Shown here: one piece after another, positions 25,582-38,061 of the stretch
Numbering within the stretch: the first letter of the stretch is position 1
Layout: each line of letters opens with the position of its first letter
NCBI GenBank assembly: GCA_916613615.1
Contig: OU744726.1
Location: 54,700,987 to 54,764,986, forward strand
DNA: 64,000 bases
Origin: Steromphala cineraria
Taxonomy: Eukaryota > Mollusca > Gastropoda > Trochida > Trochidae
Direction of reading: 5' to 3'
Made by a program: the position numbers and the translations under genes
Notes under the pieces: generated by a model
Database searches by the model: none
Told to the model about the DNA's origin: nothing
The model's input: only the letters and a program-made list of their open reading frames with translations

Positions 25582-28285
25582 GGAATATGATTAATTCAAG
25601 AAAGTACATTTTCTTGAAATGAGCGTGATAAGTTTCTTAAATATGCATATTTCTAAACAAGACTTTCACCAAATGTACACATCAGGGTGCTCTATCGTTT
25701 GGAATAAACAAATTTTCACTCCGAGTAATATATTTAGCTACAGATTCGAACGTATAGACGTGTATGTGGTCAATTTTGAGCAAATTCTCGGAATATGATT
25801 AATTCAAGAAAGTACATTTTCTTGTAAAGAGCGTGATAAGTTTCTTAAATATGCATATTTCTGAACCAGACTTTCACCAAATGTACACATCAGGGTGCTC
25901 TATCGTTTGGAATAAACAAATTTTCACTCGGAGAAATAGATTTAGCAACAGATTCGAACGTATAGACGTGTATGTGGTCAATTTTGAGCAAATTCTCGGA
26001 ATATGATTAATTCAAGAAAGTACATTTTCTTGAAATGAGCGTGAAAAGTTTCTTAAAAATGCATATTTCTAAACAAGACTTTCACAAAATGTACACACCA
26101 GGGTGCTCTATCGTTTGGAATAAACAAATTTTCACTCCGAGTAATAGATTTAGCTACAGATTCGAACGTATAGACGTGTATGTGGTCAATTTTGAGCAAA
26201 TTCTCGGAATATGATTAATTCAAGAAAGTACATTTTCTTGAAATGAGCGTGATAAGTTTCTTAAAAATGCATATTTCTAAACCAGACTTTCACCAAATGT
26301 ACACATCAGGGTGCACTATCGTTTGGAATAAACAAATTTTCACTCCGAGTAATAGTTTTAGCTACAGATTCGAACGTATAGACGTGTATGTGGTCAATTT
26401 TGAGCAAATTGTCGGAATATGATTAATTCAAGAAAGTACATTTTCTTGAAATGAGCGTGATAAGTTTCTTAAAAATGCATATTTCTAAACAAGACTTTCA
26501 CAAAATGTACACATCAGGGTGCTCTATCGTTTGGAATAAACAAATTTTCACTCCGAGTAATAGATTTAGCTACAGATTCGAACGTATAGACGTGTATGTG
26601 GTCAATTTTGAGCAAATTCTCGGAATATGATTAATTCAAGAAAGTACATTTTCTTGAAATGAGCGTGATAAGTTTCTTAAATATGCATATTTCTAAACAA
26701 GACTTTCACCAAATGTACACATCAGGGTGCTCTATCGTTTGGAATAAACAAATTTTCACTCCGAGTAATAGATTTAGCTACAGATTCGAACGTATAGACG
26801 TGTATGTGGTCAATTTTGAGCAAATTCTCGGAATATGATTAATTCAAGAAAGTACATTTTCTTGTAAAGAGCGTGATAAGTTTCTTAAATATGCATATTT
26901 CTGAACCAGACTTTCAACAAATGTACACATCAGGGTGCCCTATCGTTTGGAATAAACAAATTTTCACTCGGAGTAATAGATTTAGCAACAGATTCGAACG
27001 TATAGACGTGTATGTGGTCAATTTTGAGCAAATTCTCGGAATATGATTAATTCAAGAAAGTACATTTTCTTGAAATGAGCGTGATAAGTTTCTTAAAAAT
27101 GCATATTTCTGAACCAGACTTTCACCAAATGTACAAATAAGGGTGCTCTATCATTTGGAATAAATAAATTTTCACTCCGAGTAATAGTTTTAGCTACAGA
27201 TTCGAACGTATAGACGTGTATGTGGTCAATTTTGAGCAAATTCTCGGAATATGATTAATTCAAGAAAGTACATTTTCTTGAAATGAGCGTGATAAGTTTC
27301 TTAAATATGCATATTTCTAAACAAGACTTTCACCAAATGTACACATCAGGGTGCTCTATCGTTTGGAATAAACAAATTTTCACTCCGAGTAATAGATTTA
27401 GCTACAGATTCGAACGTATAGACGTGTATGTGGTCAATTTTGAGCAAATTCTCGGAATATGATTAATTCAAGAAAGTACATTTTCTTGTAAAGAGCGTGA
27501 TAAGTTTCTTAAATATGCATATTTCTAAACCAGACTTTCACCAAATGTACACATCAGGGTGCACTATCGTTTGGAATAAACAAATTTTCACTCCGAGTAA
27601 TAGTTTTAGCTACAGATTCGAACGTATAGACGTGTATGTGGTCAATTTTGAGCAAATTCTCGGAATATGATTAATTCAAGAAAGTACATTTTCTTGTAAA
27701 GAGCGTGATAAGTTTCTTAAATATGCATATTTCTAAACCAGTCTTTCACCAAATGTACACATCAGGGTGCTCTATCGTTTGGAATAAACAAATTTTCACT
27801 CCGAGTAATACTTTTGGCTACAGATTCGAACGTAAAGACGTGTATGTGGTAAATTTTGAGCAAATTCTCGGAATATGATTAATTCAAGAAAGTACATTTT
27901 CTTGTAAAGAGCGTGATAAGTTTCTTAAATATGCATATTTCTGAACCAGACTTTCACCAAATGTACACATCAGGGTGCTCTATCGTTTGGAATAAACAAA
28001 TTTTCACTCCGAGTAATAGATTTAGCAACAGATTCGAACGTATAGACGTGTATGTGGTCAATTTTGAGCAAATTCTCGGAATATAATTAATTCAAGAAAG
28101 AACATTGTCTTGTAACGAGCGTGATAAGTTTCTTAAATATGCATATTTCTAAACCAGACTTTCACCAAATGTACACATCAGGGTGCACTATCGTTTGGAA
28201 TAAACAAATTTTCACTCCGAGTAATAGTTTTAGCTACAGATTCGAACGTATAGACGTGTATGTGGTCAATTTTGAGCAAATTCTC
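25582..28285. repeat. Thirteen-monomer higher-order repeat, copy 1 (2704 bp)
   Basis: Class order is F C B G/H B F C E F H A C D. Five private markers are repeated exactly 2704 bases downstream: GGAGAAATAG, GCGTGAAAAGTTTC, GTACACACCAGG, CAAATTGTCGG and CTTTCAACAAATG. Confidence 0.9.
28078..28285 (+). repeat. Satellite monomer class D (exemplar)
   Basis: Class D is the most divergent class at its left end: GGAATATAATTAATTC, GAAAGAACATTGTCTTG and GTAACGAGCG, followed by CTAAACCAGAC, TGCACTATCG and usually AGTTTTAGCTAC. The two changes in GAAAGAACATTGTC break the hairpin stem present in other classes. D almost always follows a monomer whose right half is class C, and in 12 places it is followed by class G. 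Confidence 0.85.
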
Positions 28286-31200
28286 GGAATATGATTAATT
28301 CAAGAAAGTACATTTTCTTGAAATGAGCGTGATAAGTTTCTTAAATATGCATATTTCTAAACAAGACTTTCACCAAATGTACACATCAGGGTGCTCTATC
28401 GTTTGGAATAAACAAATTTTCACTCCGAGTAATAGATTTAGCTACAGATTCGAACGTATAGACGTGTATGTGGTCAATTTTGAGCAAATTCTCGGAATAT
28501 GATTAATTCAAGAAAGTACATTTTCTTGTAAAGAGCGTGATAAGTTTCTTAAATATGCATATTTCTGAACCAGACTTTCACCAAATGTACACATCAGGGT
28601 GCTCTATCGTTTGGAATAAACAAATTTTCACTCGGAGAAATAGATTTAGCAACAGATTCGAACGTATAGACGTGTATGTGGTCAATTTTGAGCAAATTCT
28701 CGGAATATGATTAATTCAAGAAAGTACATTTTCTTGAAATGAGCGTGAAAAGTTTCTTAAAAATGCATATTTCTAAACAAGACTTTCACAAAATGTACAC
28801 ACCAGGGTGCTCTATCGTTTGGAATAAACAAATTTTCACTCCGAGTAATAGATTTAGCTACAGATTCGAACGTATAGACGTGTATGTGGTCAATTTTGAG
28901 CAAATTCTCGGAATATGATTAATTCAAGAAAGTACATTTTCTTGAAATGAGCGTGATAAGTTTCTTAAAAATGCATATTTCTAAACCAGACTTTCACCAA
29001 ATGTACACATCAGGGTGCACTATCGTTTGGAATAAACAAATTTTCACTCCGAGTAATAGTTTTAGCTACAGATTCGAACGTATAGACGTGTATGTGGTCA
29101 ATTTTGAGCAAATTGTCGGAATATGATTAATTCAAGAAAGTACATTTTCTTGAAATGAGCGTGATAAGTTTCTTAAAAATGCATATTTCTAAACAAGACT
29201 TTCACAAAATGTACACATCAGGGTGCTCTATCGTTTGGAATAAACAAATTTTCACTCCGAGTAATAGATTTAGCTACAGATTCGAACGTATAGACGTGTA
29301 TGTGGTAAATTTTGAGCAAATTCTCGGAATATGATTAATTCAAGAAAGTACATTTTCTTGAAATGAGCGTGATAAGTTTCTTAAATATGCATATTTCTAA
29401 ACAAGACTTTCACCAAATGTACACATCAGGGTGCTCTATCATTTGGAATAAACAAATTTTCACTCCGAGTAATAGATTTAGCTACAGATTCGAACGTATA
29501 GACGTGTATGTGGTCAATTTTGAGCAAATTCTCGGAATATGATTAATTCAAGAAAGTACATTTTCTTGTAAAGAGCGTGATAAGTTTCTTAAATATGCAT
29601 ATTTCTGAACCAGACTTTCAACAAATGTACACATCAGGGTGCTCTATCGTTTGGAATAAACAAATTTTCACTCGGAGTAATAGATTTAGCAACAGATTCG
29701 AACGTATAGACGTGTATGTGGTCAATTTTGAGCAAATTCTCGGAATATGATTAATTCAAGAAAGTACATTTTCTTGAAATGAGCGTGATAAGTTTCTTAA
29801 ATATGCATATTTCTGAACCAGACTTTCACCAAATGTACACATCAGGGTGCTCTATCGTTTGGAATAAACAAATTTTCACTCGGAGTAATAGATTTAGCAA
29901 CAGATTCGAACGTATAGACGTGTATGTGGTCAATTTTGAGCAAATTCTCGGAATATGATTAATTCAAGAAAGTACATTTTCTTGAAATGAGCGTGATAAG
30001 TTTCTTAAAAATGCATATTTCTAAACAAGACTTTCACAAAATGTACACATCAGGGTGCTCTATCGTTTGGAATAAACAAATTTTCACTCCGAGTAATAGA
30101 TTTAGCTACAGATTCGAACGTATAGACGTGTATGTGGTCAATTTTGAGCAAATTCTCTGAATATGATTAATTCAAGAAAGTACATTTTCTTGTAAAGAGC
30201 GTGATAAGTTTCTTAAATATGCATATTTCTAAACCAGTCTTTCACCAAATGTACACATCAGGGTGCTCTATCGTTTGGAATAAACAAATTTTCACTCCGA
30301 GTAATACTTTTGGCTACAGATTCGAACGTAAAGACGTGTATGTGGTCAATTTTGAGCAAATTCTCGGAATATGATTAATTCAAGAAAGTACATTTTCTTG
30401 AAATGAGCGTGATAAGTTTCTTAAAAATGCATATTTCTGAACCAGACTTTCACCAAATGTACAAATAAGGGTGCTCTATCATTTGGAATAAATAAATTTT
30501 CACTCCGAGTAATAGTTTTAGCTACAGATTCGAACGTATAGACGTGTATGTGGTCAATTTTGAGCAAATTCTCGGAATATGATTAATTCAAGAAAGTACA
30601 TTTTCTTGAAATGAGCGTGATAAGTTTCTTAAATATGCATATTTCTAAACAAGACTTTCACCAAATGTACACATCAGGGTGCTCTATCGTTTGGAATAAA
30701 CAAATTTTCACTCCGAGTAATAGATTTAGCTACAGATTCGAACGTATAGACGTGTATGTGGTCAATTTTGAGCAAATTCTCGGAATATGATTAATTCAAG
30801 AAAGTACATTTTCTTGTAAAGAGCGTGATAAGTTTCTTAAATATGCATATTTCTAAACCAGACTTTCACCAAATGTACACATCAGGGTGCACTATCGTTT
30901 GGAATAAACAAATTTTCACTCCGAGTAATAGTTTTAGCTACAGATTCGAACGTATAGACGTGTATGTGGCCAATTTTGAGCAAATTCTCGGAATATGATT
31001 AATTCAAGAAAGGACATTTTCTTGTAAAGAGCGTGATAAGTTTCTTAAATATGCATATTTCTAAACCAGTCTTTCACCAAATGTACACATCAGGGTGCTC
31101 TATCGTTTGGAATAAACAAATTTTCACTCCGAGTAATACTTTTGGCTACAGATTCGAACGTAAAGACGTGTATGTGGTCAATTTTGAGCAAATTCTCGGA

Positions 31201-31613
31201 ATATGATTAATTCAAGAAAGTACATTTTCTTGTAAAGAGCGTGATAAGTTTCTTAAATATGCATATTTCTGAACCAGACTTTCACCAAATGTACACATCA
31301 GGGTGCTCTATCGTTTGGAATAAACAAATTTTCACTCCGAGTAATAGATTTAGCAACAGATTCGAACGTATAGACGTGTATGTGGTCAATTTTGAGCAAA
31401 TTCTCGGAATATAATTAATTCAAGAAAGAACATTGTCTTGTAACGAGCGTGATAAGTTTCTTAAATATGCATATTTCTAAACCAGACTTTCACCAAATGT
31501 ACACATCAGGGTGCACTATCGTTTGGAATAAACAAATTTTCACTCCGAGTAATAGTTTTAGCTACAGATTCGAACGTATAGACGTGTATGTGGTCAATTT
31601 TGAGCAAATTCTC
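28286..31613. repeat. Sixteen-monomer derivative of the 13-monomer repeat (3328 bp)
   Basis: The first seven monomers repeat copy 1 in order. Three extra monomers follow (29742-30365), and then the E F H A C D end of copy 1 resumes. The marker GTACAAATAAGG occurs at 27131 and 30459, 3328 bases apart, while the markers in the first seven monomers are 2704 apart. The difference of 624 bases is exactly three monomers. Confidence 0.85.
29742..30365. repeat. Three-monomer insertion in the 13-monomer repeat
   Basis: The monomers F/C, B and A sit between C and E, which are adjacent in the upstream copy (26830-27245). They are 624 bases, exactly three periods, so monomer phase is kept. The B copy ends in CTCTGAATATG instead of CTCGGAATATG. 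Confidence 0.8.
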
Positions 31614-34600
31614 GGAATATGATTAATTCAAGAAAGTACATTTTCTTGAAATGAGCTTGATAAGTTTCTTAAAAATGCATATTTCTAAACCAGACTTTCA
31701 CCAAATGTACAAATCAGGGTGCTCTATCGTTTGGAATAAACAAATTTTCACTCCGAGTAATAGTTTTAGCTACAGATTCGAACGTATAGACGTGTATGTG
31801 GTCAATTTTGAGCAAATTCTCGGAATATGATTAATTCAAGAAAGTACATTTTCTTGAAATGAGCGTGATAAGTTTCTTAAATATGCATATTTCTAAACAA
31901 GACTTTCACCAAATGTACACATCAGGGTGCTCTATCGTTTGGAATAAACAAATTTTCACTCCGAGTAATAGATTTAGCTACAGATTCGAACGTATAGACG
32001 TGTATGTGGTCAATTTTGAGCAAATTCTCGGAATATGATTAATTCAAGAAAGTACATTTTCTTGTAAAGAGCGTGATAAGTTTCTTAAATATGCATATTT
32101 CTGAACCAGACTTTCACCAAATGTACACATCAGGGTGCACTATCGTTTGGAATAAACAAATTTTCACTCCGAGTAATAGATTTAGCTACAGATTCGAACG
32201 TATAGACGTGTATGTGGTCAATTTTGAGCAAATTCTCGGAATATGATTAATTCAAGAAAGTACATTTTCTTGTAAAGAGCGTGATAAGTTTCTTAAATAT
32301 GCATATTTCTAAACCAGTCTTTCACCAAATGTACACATCAGGGTGCTCTATCGTTTGGAATAAACAAATTTTCACTCCGAGTAATACTTTTGGCTACAGA
32401 TTCGAACGTAAAGACGTGTATGTGGTCAATTTTGAGCAAATTCTCGGAATATGATTAATTCAAGAAAGTACATTTTCTTGAAATGAGCGTGATAAGTTTC
32501 TTAAAAATGCATATTTCTAAACAAGACTTTCACAAAATGTACACATCAGGGTGCTCTATCGTTTGGAATAAACAAATTTTCACTCCGAGTAATAGATTTA
32601 GCTACAGATTCGAACGTATAGACGTGTATGTGGTCAATTTTGAGCAAATTCTCGGAATATGATTAATTCAAGAAAGTACATTTTCTTGTAAAGAGCGTGA
32701 TAAGTTTCTTAAATATGCATATTTCTGAACCAGACTTTCACCAAATGTACACATCAGGGTGCTCTATCGTTTGGAATAAACAAATTTTCACTCCGAGTAA
32801 TAGATTTAGCAACAGATTCGAACGTATAGACGTGTATGTGGTCAATTTTGAGCAAATTCTCGGAATATGATTAATTCAAGAAAGTACATTTTCTTGAAAT
32901 GAGCGTGATAAGTTTCTTAAAAATGCATATTTCTAAACAAGACTTTCACAAAATGTACACATCAGGGTGCTCTATCGTTTGGAATAAACAAATTTTCACT
33001 CCGAGTAATAGATTTAGCTACAGATTCGAACGTATAGACGTGTATGTGGTCAATTTTGAGCAAATTCTCGGAATATGATTAATTCAAGAAAGTACATTTT
33101 CTTGAAATGAGCGTGATAAGTTTCTTAAAAATGCATATTTCTAAACCAGACTTTCACCAAATGTACAAATCAGGGTGCTCTATCGTTTGGAATAAACAAA
33201 TTTTCACTCCGAGTAATAGTTTTAGCTACAGATTCGAACGTATAGACGTGTATGTGGTCAATTTTGAGCAAATTCTCGGAATATGATTAATTCAAGAAAG
33301 TACATTTTCTTGAAATGAGCGTGATAAGTTTCTTAAATATGCATATTTCTAAACAAGACTTTCACCAAATGTACACATCAGGGTGCTCTATCGTTTGGAA
33401 TAAACAAATTTTCACTCCGAGTAATAGATTTAGCTACAGATTCGAACGTATAGACGTGTATGTGGTCAATTTTGAGCAAATTCTCGGAATATGATTAATT
33501 CAAGAAAGTACATTTTCTTGTAAAGAGCGTGATAAGTTTCTTAAATATGCATATTTCTGAACCAGACTTTCACCAAATGTACACATCAGGGTGCACTATC
33601 GTTTGGAATAAACAAATTTTCACTCCGAGTAATAGATTTAGCTACAGATTCGAACGTATAGACGTGTATGTGGTCAATTTTGAGCAAATTCTCGGAATAT
33701 GATTAATTCAAGAAAGTACATTTTCTTGTAAAGAGCGTGATAAGTTTCTTAAATATGCATATTTCTAAACCAGTCTTTCACCAAATGTACACATCAGGGT
33801 GCTCTATCGTTTGGAATAAACAAATTTTCACTCCGAGTAATACTTTTGGCTACAGATTCGAACGTATAGACGTGTATGTGGTCAATTTTGAGCAAATTCT
33901 CGGAATATGATTAATTCAAGAAAGTACATTTTCTTGAAATGAGCGTGATAAGTTTCTTAAAAATGCATATTTCTAAACAAGACTTTCACAAAATGTACAC
34001 ATCAGGGTGCTCTATCGTTTGGAATAAACAAATTTTCACTCCGAGTAATAGTTTTAGCTACAGATTCGAACGTATAGACGTGTATGTGGTCAATTTTGAG
34101 CAAATTCTCGGAATATGATTAATTCAAGAAAGTACATTTTCTTGAAATGAGCGTGATAAGTTTCTTAAATATGCATATTTCTAAACAAGACTTTCACCAA
34201 ATGTACACATCAGGGTGCTCTATCGTTTGGAATAAACAAATTTTCACTCCGAGTAATAGATTTAGCTACAGATTCGAACGTATAGACGTGTATGTGGTCA
34301 ATTTTGAGCAAATTCTCGGAATATGATTAATTCAAGAAAGTACATTTTCTTGTAAAGAGCGTGATAAGTTTCTTAAATATGCACATTTCTGAACCAGACT
34401 TTCACCAAATGTACACATCAGGGTGCACTATCGTTTGGAATAAACAAATTTTCACTCCGAGTAATAGATTTAGCTACAGATTCGAACGTATAGACGTGTA
34501 TGTGGTCAATTTTGAGCAAATTCTCGGAATATGATTAATTCAAGAAAGTACATTTTCTTGTAAAGAGCGTGATAAGTTTCTTAAATATGCATATTTCTAA

Positions 34601-36605
34601 ACCAGTCTTTCACCAAATGTACACATCAGGGTGCTCTATCGTTTGGAATAAACAAATTTTCACTCCGAGTAATACTTTTGGCTACAGATTCGAACGTAAA
34701 GACGTGTATGTGGTCAATTTTGAGCAAATTCTCGGAATATGATTAATTCAAGAAAGTACATTTTCTTGAAATGAGCGTGATAAGTTTCTTAAAAATGCAT
34801 ATTTCTAAACAAGACTTTCACAAAATGTACACATCAGGGTGCTCTATCGTTTGGAATAAACAAATTTTCACTCCGAGTAATAGATTTAGCTACAGATTCG
34901 AACGTATAGACGTGTATGTGGTCAATTTTGAGCAAATTCTCGGAATATGATTAATTCAAGAAAGTACATTTTCTTGTAAAGAGCGTGATAAGTTTCTTAA
35001 ATATGCATATTTCTGAACCAGACTTTCACCAAATGTACACATCAGGGTGCTCTATCGTTTGGAATAAACAAATTTTCACTCCGAGTAATAGATTTAGCAA
35101 CAGATTCGAACGTATAGACGTGTATGTGGTCAATTTTGAGCAAATTCTCGGAATATGATTAATTCAAGAAAGTACATTTTCTTGAAATGAGCGTGATAAG
35201 TTTCTTAAAAATGCATATTTCTAAACCAGACTTTCACCAAATGTACAAATCAGGGTGCTCTATCGTTTGGAATAAACAAATTTTCACTCCGAGTAATAGT
35301 TTTAGCTACAGATTCGAACGTATAGACGTGTATGTGGTCAATTTTGAGCAAATTCTCGGAATATGATTAATTCAAGAAAGTACATTTTCTTGAAATGAGC
35401 GTGATAAGTTTCTTAAATATGCACATTTCTAAACAAGACTTTCACCAAATGTACACATCAGGGTGCTCTATCGTTTGGAATAAACAAATTTTCACTCCGA
35501 GTAATAGATTTAGCTACAGATTCGAACGTATAGACGTGTATGTGGTCAATTTTGAGCAAATTCTCGGAATATGATTAATTCAAGAAAGTACATTTTCTTG
35601 TAAAGAGCGTGATAAGTTTCTTAAATATGCATATTTCTGAACCAGACTTTCACCAAATGTACACATCAGGGTGCACTATCGTTTGGAATAAACAAATTTT
35701 CACTCCGAGTAATAGATTTAGCTACAGATTCGAACGTATAGACGTGTATGTGGTCAATTTTGAGCAAATTCTCGGAATATGATTAATTCAAGAAAGTACA
35801 TTTTCTTGTAAAGAGCGTGATAAGTTTCTTAAATATGCATATTTCTAAACCAGTCTTTCACCAAATGTACACATCAGGGTGCTCTATCGTTTGGAATAAA
35901 CAAATTTTCACTCCGAGTAATACTTTTGGCTACAGATTCGAACGTAAAGACGTGTATGTGGTCAATTTTGAGCAAATTCTCGGAATATGATTAATTCAAG
36001 AAAGTACATTTTCTTGAAATGAGCGTGATAAGTTTCTTAAAAATGCATATTTCTAAACAAGACTTTCACAAAATGTACACATCAGGGTGCTCTATCGTTT
36101 GGAATAAACAAATTTTCACTCCGAGTAATAGATTTAGCTACAGATTCGAACGTATAGACGTGTATGTGGTCAATTTTGAGCAAATTCTCGGAATATGATT
36201 AATTCAAGAAAGTACATTTTCTTGTAAAGAGCGTGATAAGTTTCTTAAATATGCATATTTCTGAACCAGACTTTCACCAAATGTACACATCAGGGTGCTC
36301 TATCGTTTGGAATAAACAAATTTTCACTCCGAGTAATAGATTTAGCAACAGATTCGAACGTATAGACGTGTATGTGGTCAATTTTGAGCAAATTCTCGGA
36401 ATATGATTAATTCAAGAAAGTACATTTTCTTGAAATGAGCGTGATAAGTTTCTTAAAAATGCATATTTCTTAACAAGACTTTCACAAAATGTACACATCA
36501 GGGTGCTCTATCGTTTGGAATAAACAAATTTTCACTCCGAGTAATAGATTTAGCTACAGATTCGAACGTATAGACGTGTATGTGGTCAATTTTGAGCAAA
36601 TTCTC
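31614..36605. repeat. Seven- and ten-monomer units starting with G-F-C/H-A-B
   Basis: Units start at 31614 (G F C/H A B C B), 33070 (G F C/H A B/G F C/H A B C) and 35150 (G F C/H A B C B). The C/H monomers have CTGAACCAGAC with TGCACTATCG and AGATTTAGCTAC. The middle unit is expanded through a B/G mosaic at 33902, whose right half AGTTTTAGCTAC is followed by F just as a normal G would be. Confidence 0.75.
33070..33277 (+). repeat. Satellite monomer class G (exemplar)
   Basis: Class G is marked by TTGAAATGAGCG, TTAAAAATGCAT, CTAAACCAGAC, GTACAAATCAGG, retained ATCGTTTGG and AGTTTTAGCTAC. It resembles E but keeps CTAAACC and the CGTTTGG CpG. Copies in 38-44.6 kb begin GAAATGTGATT instead of GGAATATGATT, a useful private marker. 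Confidence 0.8.
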
Positions 36606-38061
36606 GGAATATGATTAATTCAAGAAAGTACATTTTCTTGAAATGAGCGTGATAAGTTTCTTGAAAATGCATATTTCTGAACCAGACTTTCACCAAATGT
36701 ACAAATCAGGGTGCTCTATCATTTGGAATAAATAAATTTTCACTCCGAGTAATAGTTTTAGGTACAGATTCGAACGTATAGACGTGTATGTGGTCAATTT
36801 TGAGCAAATTCTCGGAATATGATTAATTCAAGAAAGTACATTTTCTTGAAATGAGCGTGATAAGTTTCTTAAATATGCATATTTCTAAACAAGACTTTCA
36901 CCAAATGTACACATCAGGGTGCTCTATCGGTTGGAATAAACAAATTTTCACTCCGAGTAATAGATTTAGCTACAGATTCGAACGTATAGACGTGTATGTG
37001 GTCAATTTTGAGCAAATTCTCGGAATATGATTAATTCAAGAAAGTACATTTTCTTGTAAAGAGCGTGATAAGTTTCTTAAATATGCATATTTCTGAACCA
37101 GACTTTCACCAAATGTACACATCAGGGTGCTCTATCGTTTGGAATAAACAAATTTTCACTCGGAGTAATAGATTTAGCAACAGATTCGAACGTATAGACG
37201 TGTATGTGGTCAATTTTGAGCAAATTCTCGGAATATGATTAATTCAAGAAAGTACATTTTCTTGAAATGAGCGTGATAAGTTTCTTAAAAATGCATATTT
37301 CTAAACAAGACTTTCACAAAATGTACACATCAGGGTGCTCTATCGTTTGGAATAAACAAATTTTCACTCCGAGTAATAGATTTAGCTACAGATTCGAACG
37401 TATAGACGTGTATGTGGTCAATTTTGAGCAAATTCTCGGAATATGATTAATTCAAGAAAGTACATTTTCTTGTAAAGAGCGTGATAAGTTTCTTAAAAAT
37501 GCATATTTCTAAACCAGTCTTTCACCAAATGTACACATCAGGGTGCTCTATCGTTTGGAATAAACAAATTTTCACTCCGAGTAATACTTTTGGCTCCAGA
37601 TTCGAACGTAAAGACGTGTATGTGGTCAATTTTGAGCAAATTCTCGGAATATGATTAATTCAAGAAAGTACATTTTCTTGAAATGAGCGTGATAAGTTTC
37701 TTAAAAATGCATATTTCTGAACCAGACTTTCACCAAATGTACAAATCAGGGTGCTTTATCATTTGGAATAAATAAATTTTCACTCCGAGTAATAGTTTTA
37801 GCTACAGATTCGAACGTATAGACGTGTATGTGGTCAATTTTGAGCAAATTCTCGGAATATGATTAATTCAAGAAAGTACATTTTCTTGAAATGAGCGTGA
37901 TAAGTTTCTTAAATATGCATATTTCTAAACAAGACTTTCACCAAATGTACACATCAGGGTGCTCTATCGTTTGGAATAAACAAATTTTCACTCCGAGTAA
38001 TACTTTTGGCTACAGATTCGAACGTAAAGACGTGTATGTGGTCAATTTTGAGCAAATTCTC
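36606..38061. repeat. Mixed-order satellite monomers
   Basis: Seven monomers, read as E F C B A E F/A. The A monomer at 37438 carries TTAAAAATG from class B or E, so it is mosaic. This short tract links the 7/10-monomer block to the 13-monomer block. Confidence 0.65.
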
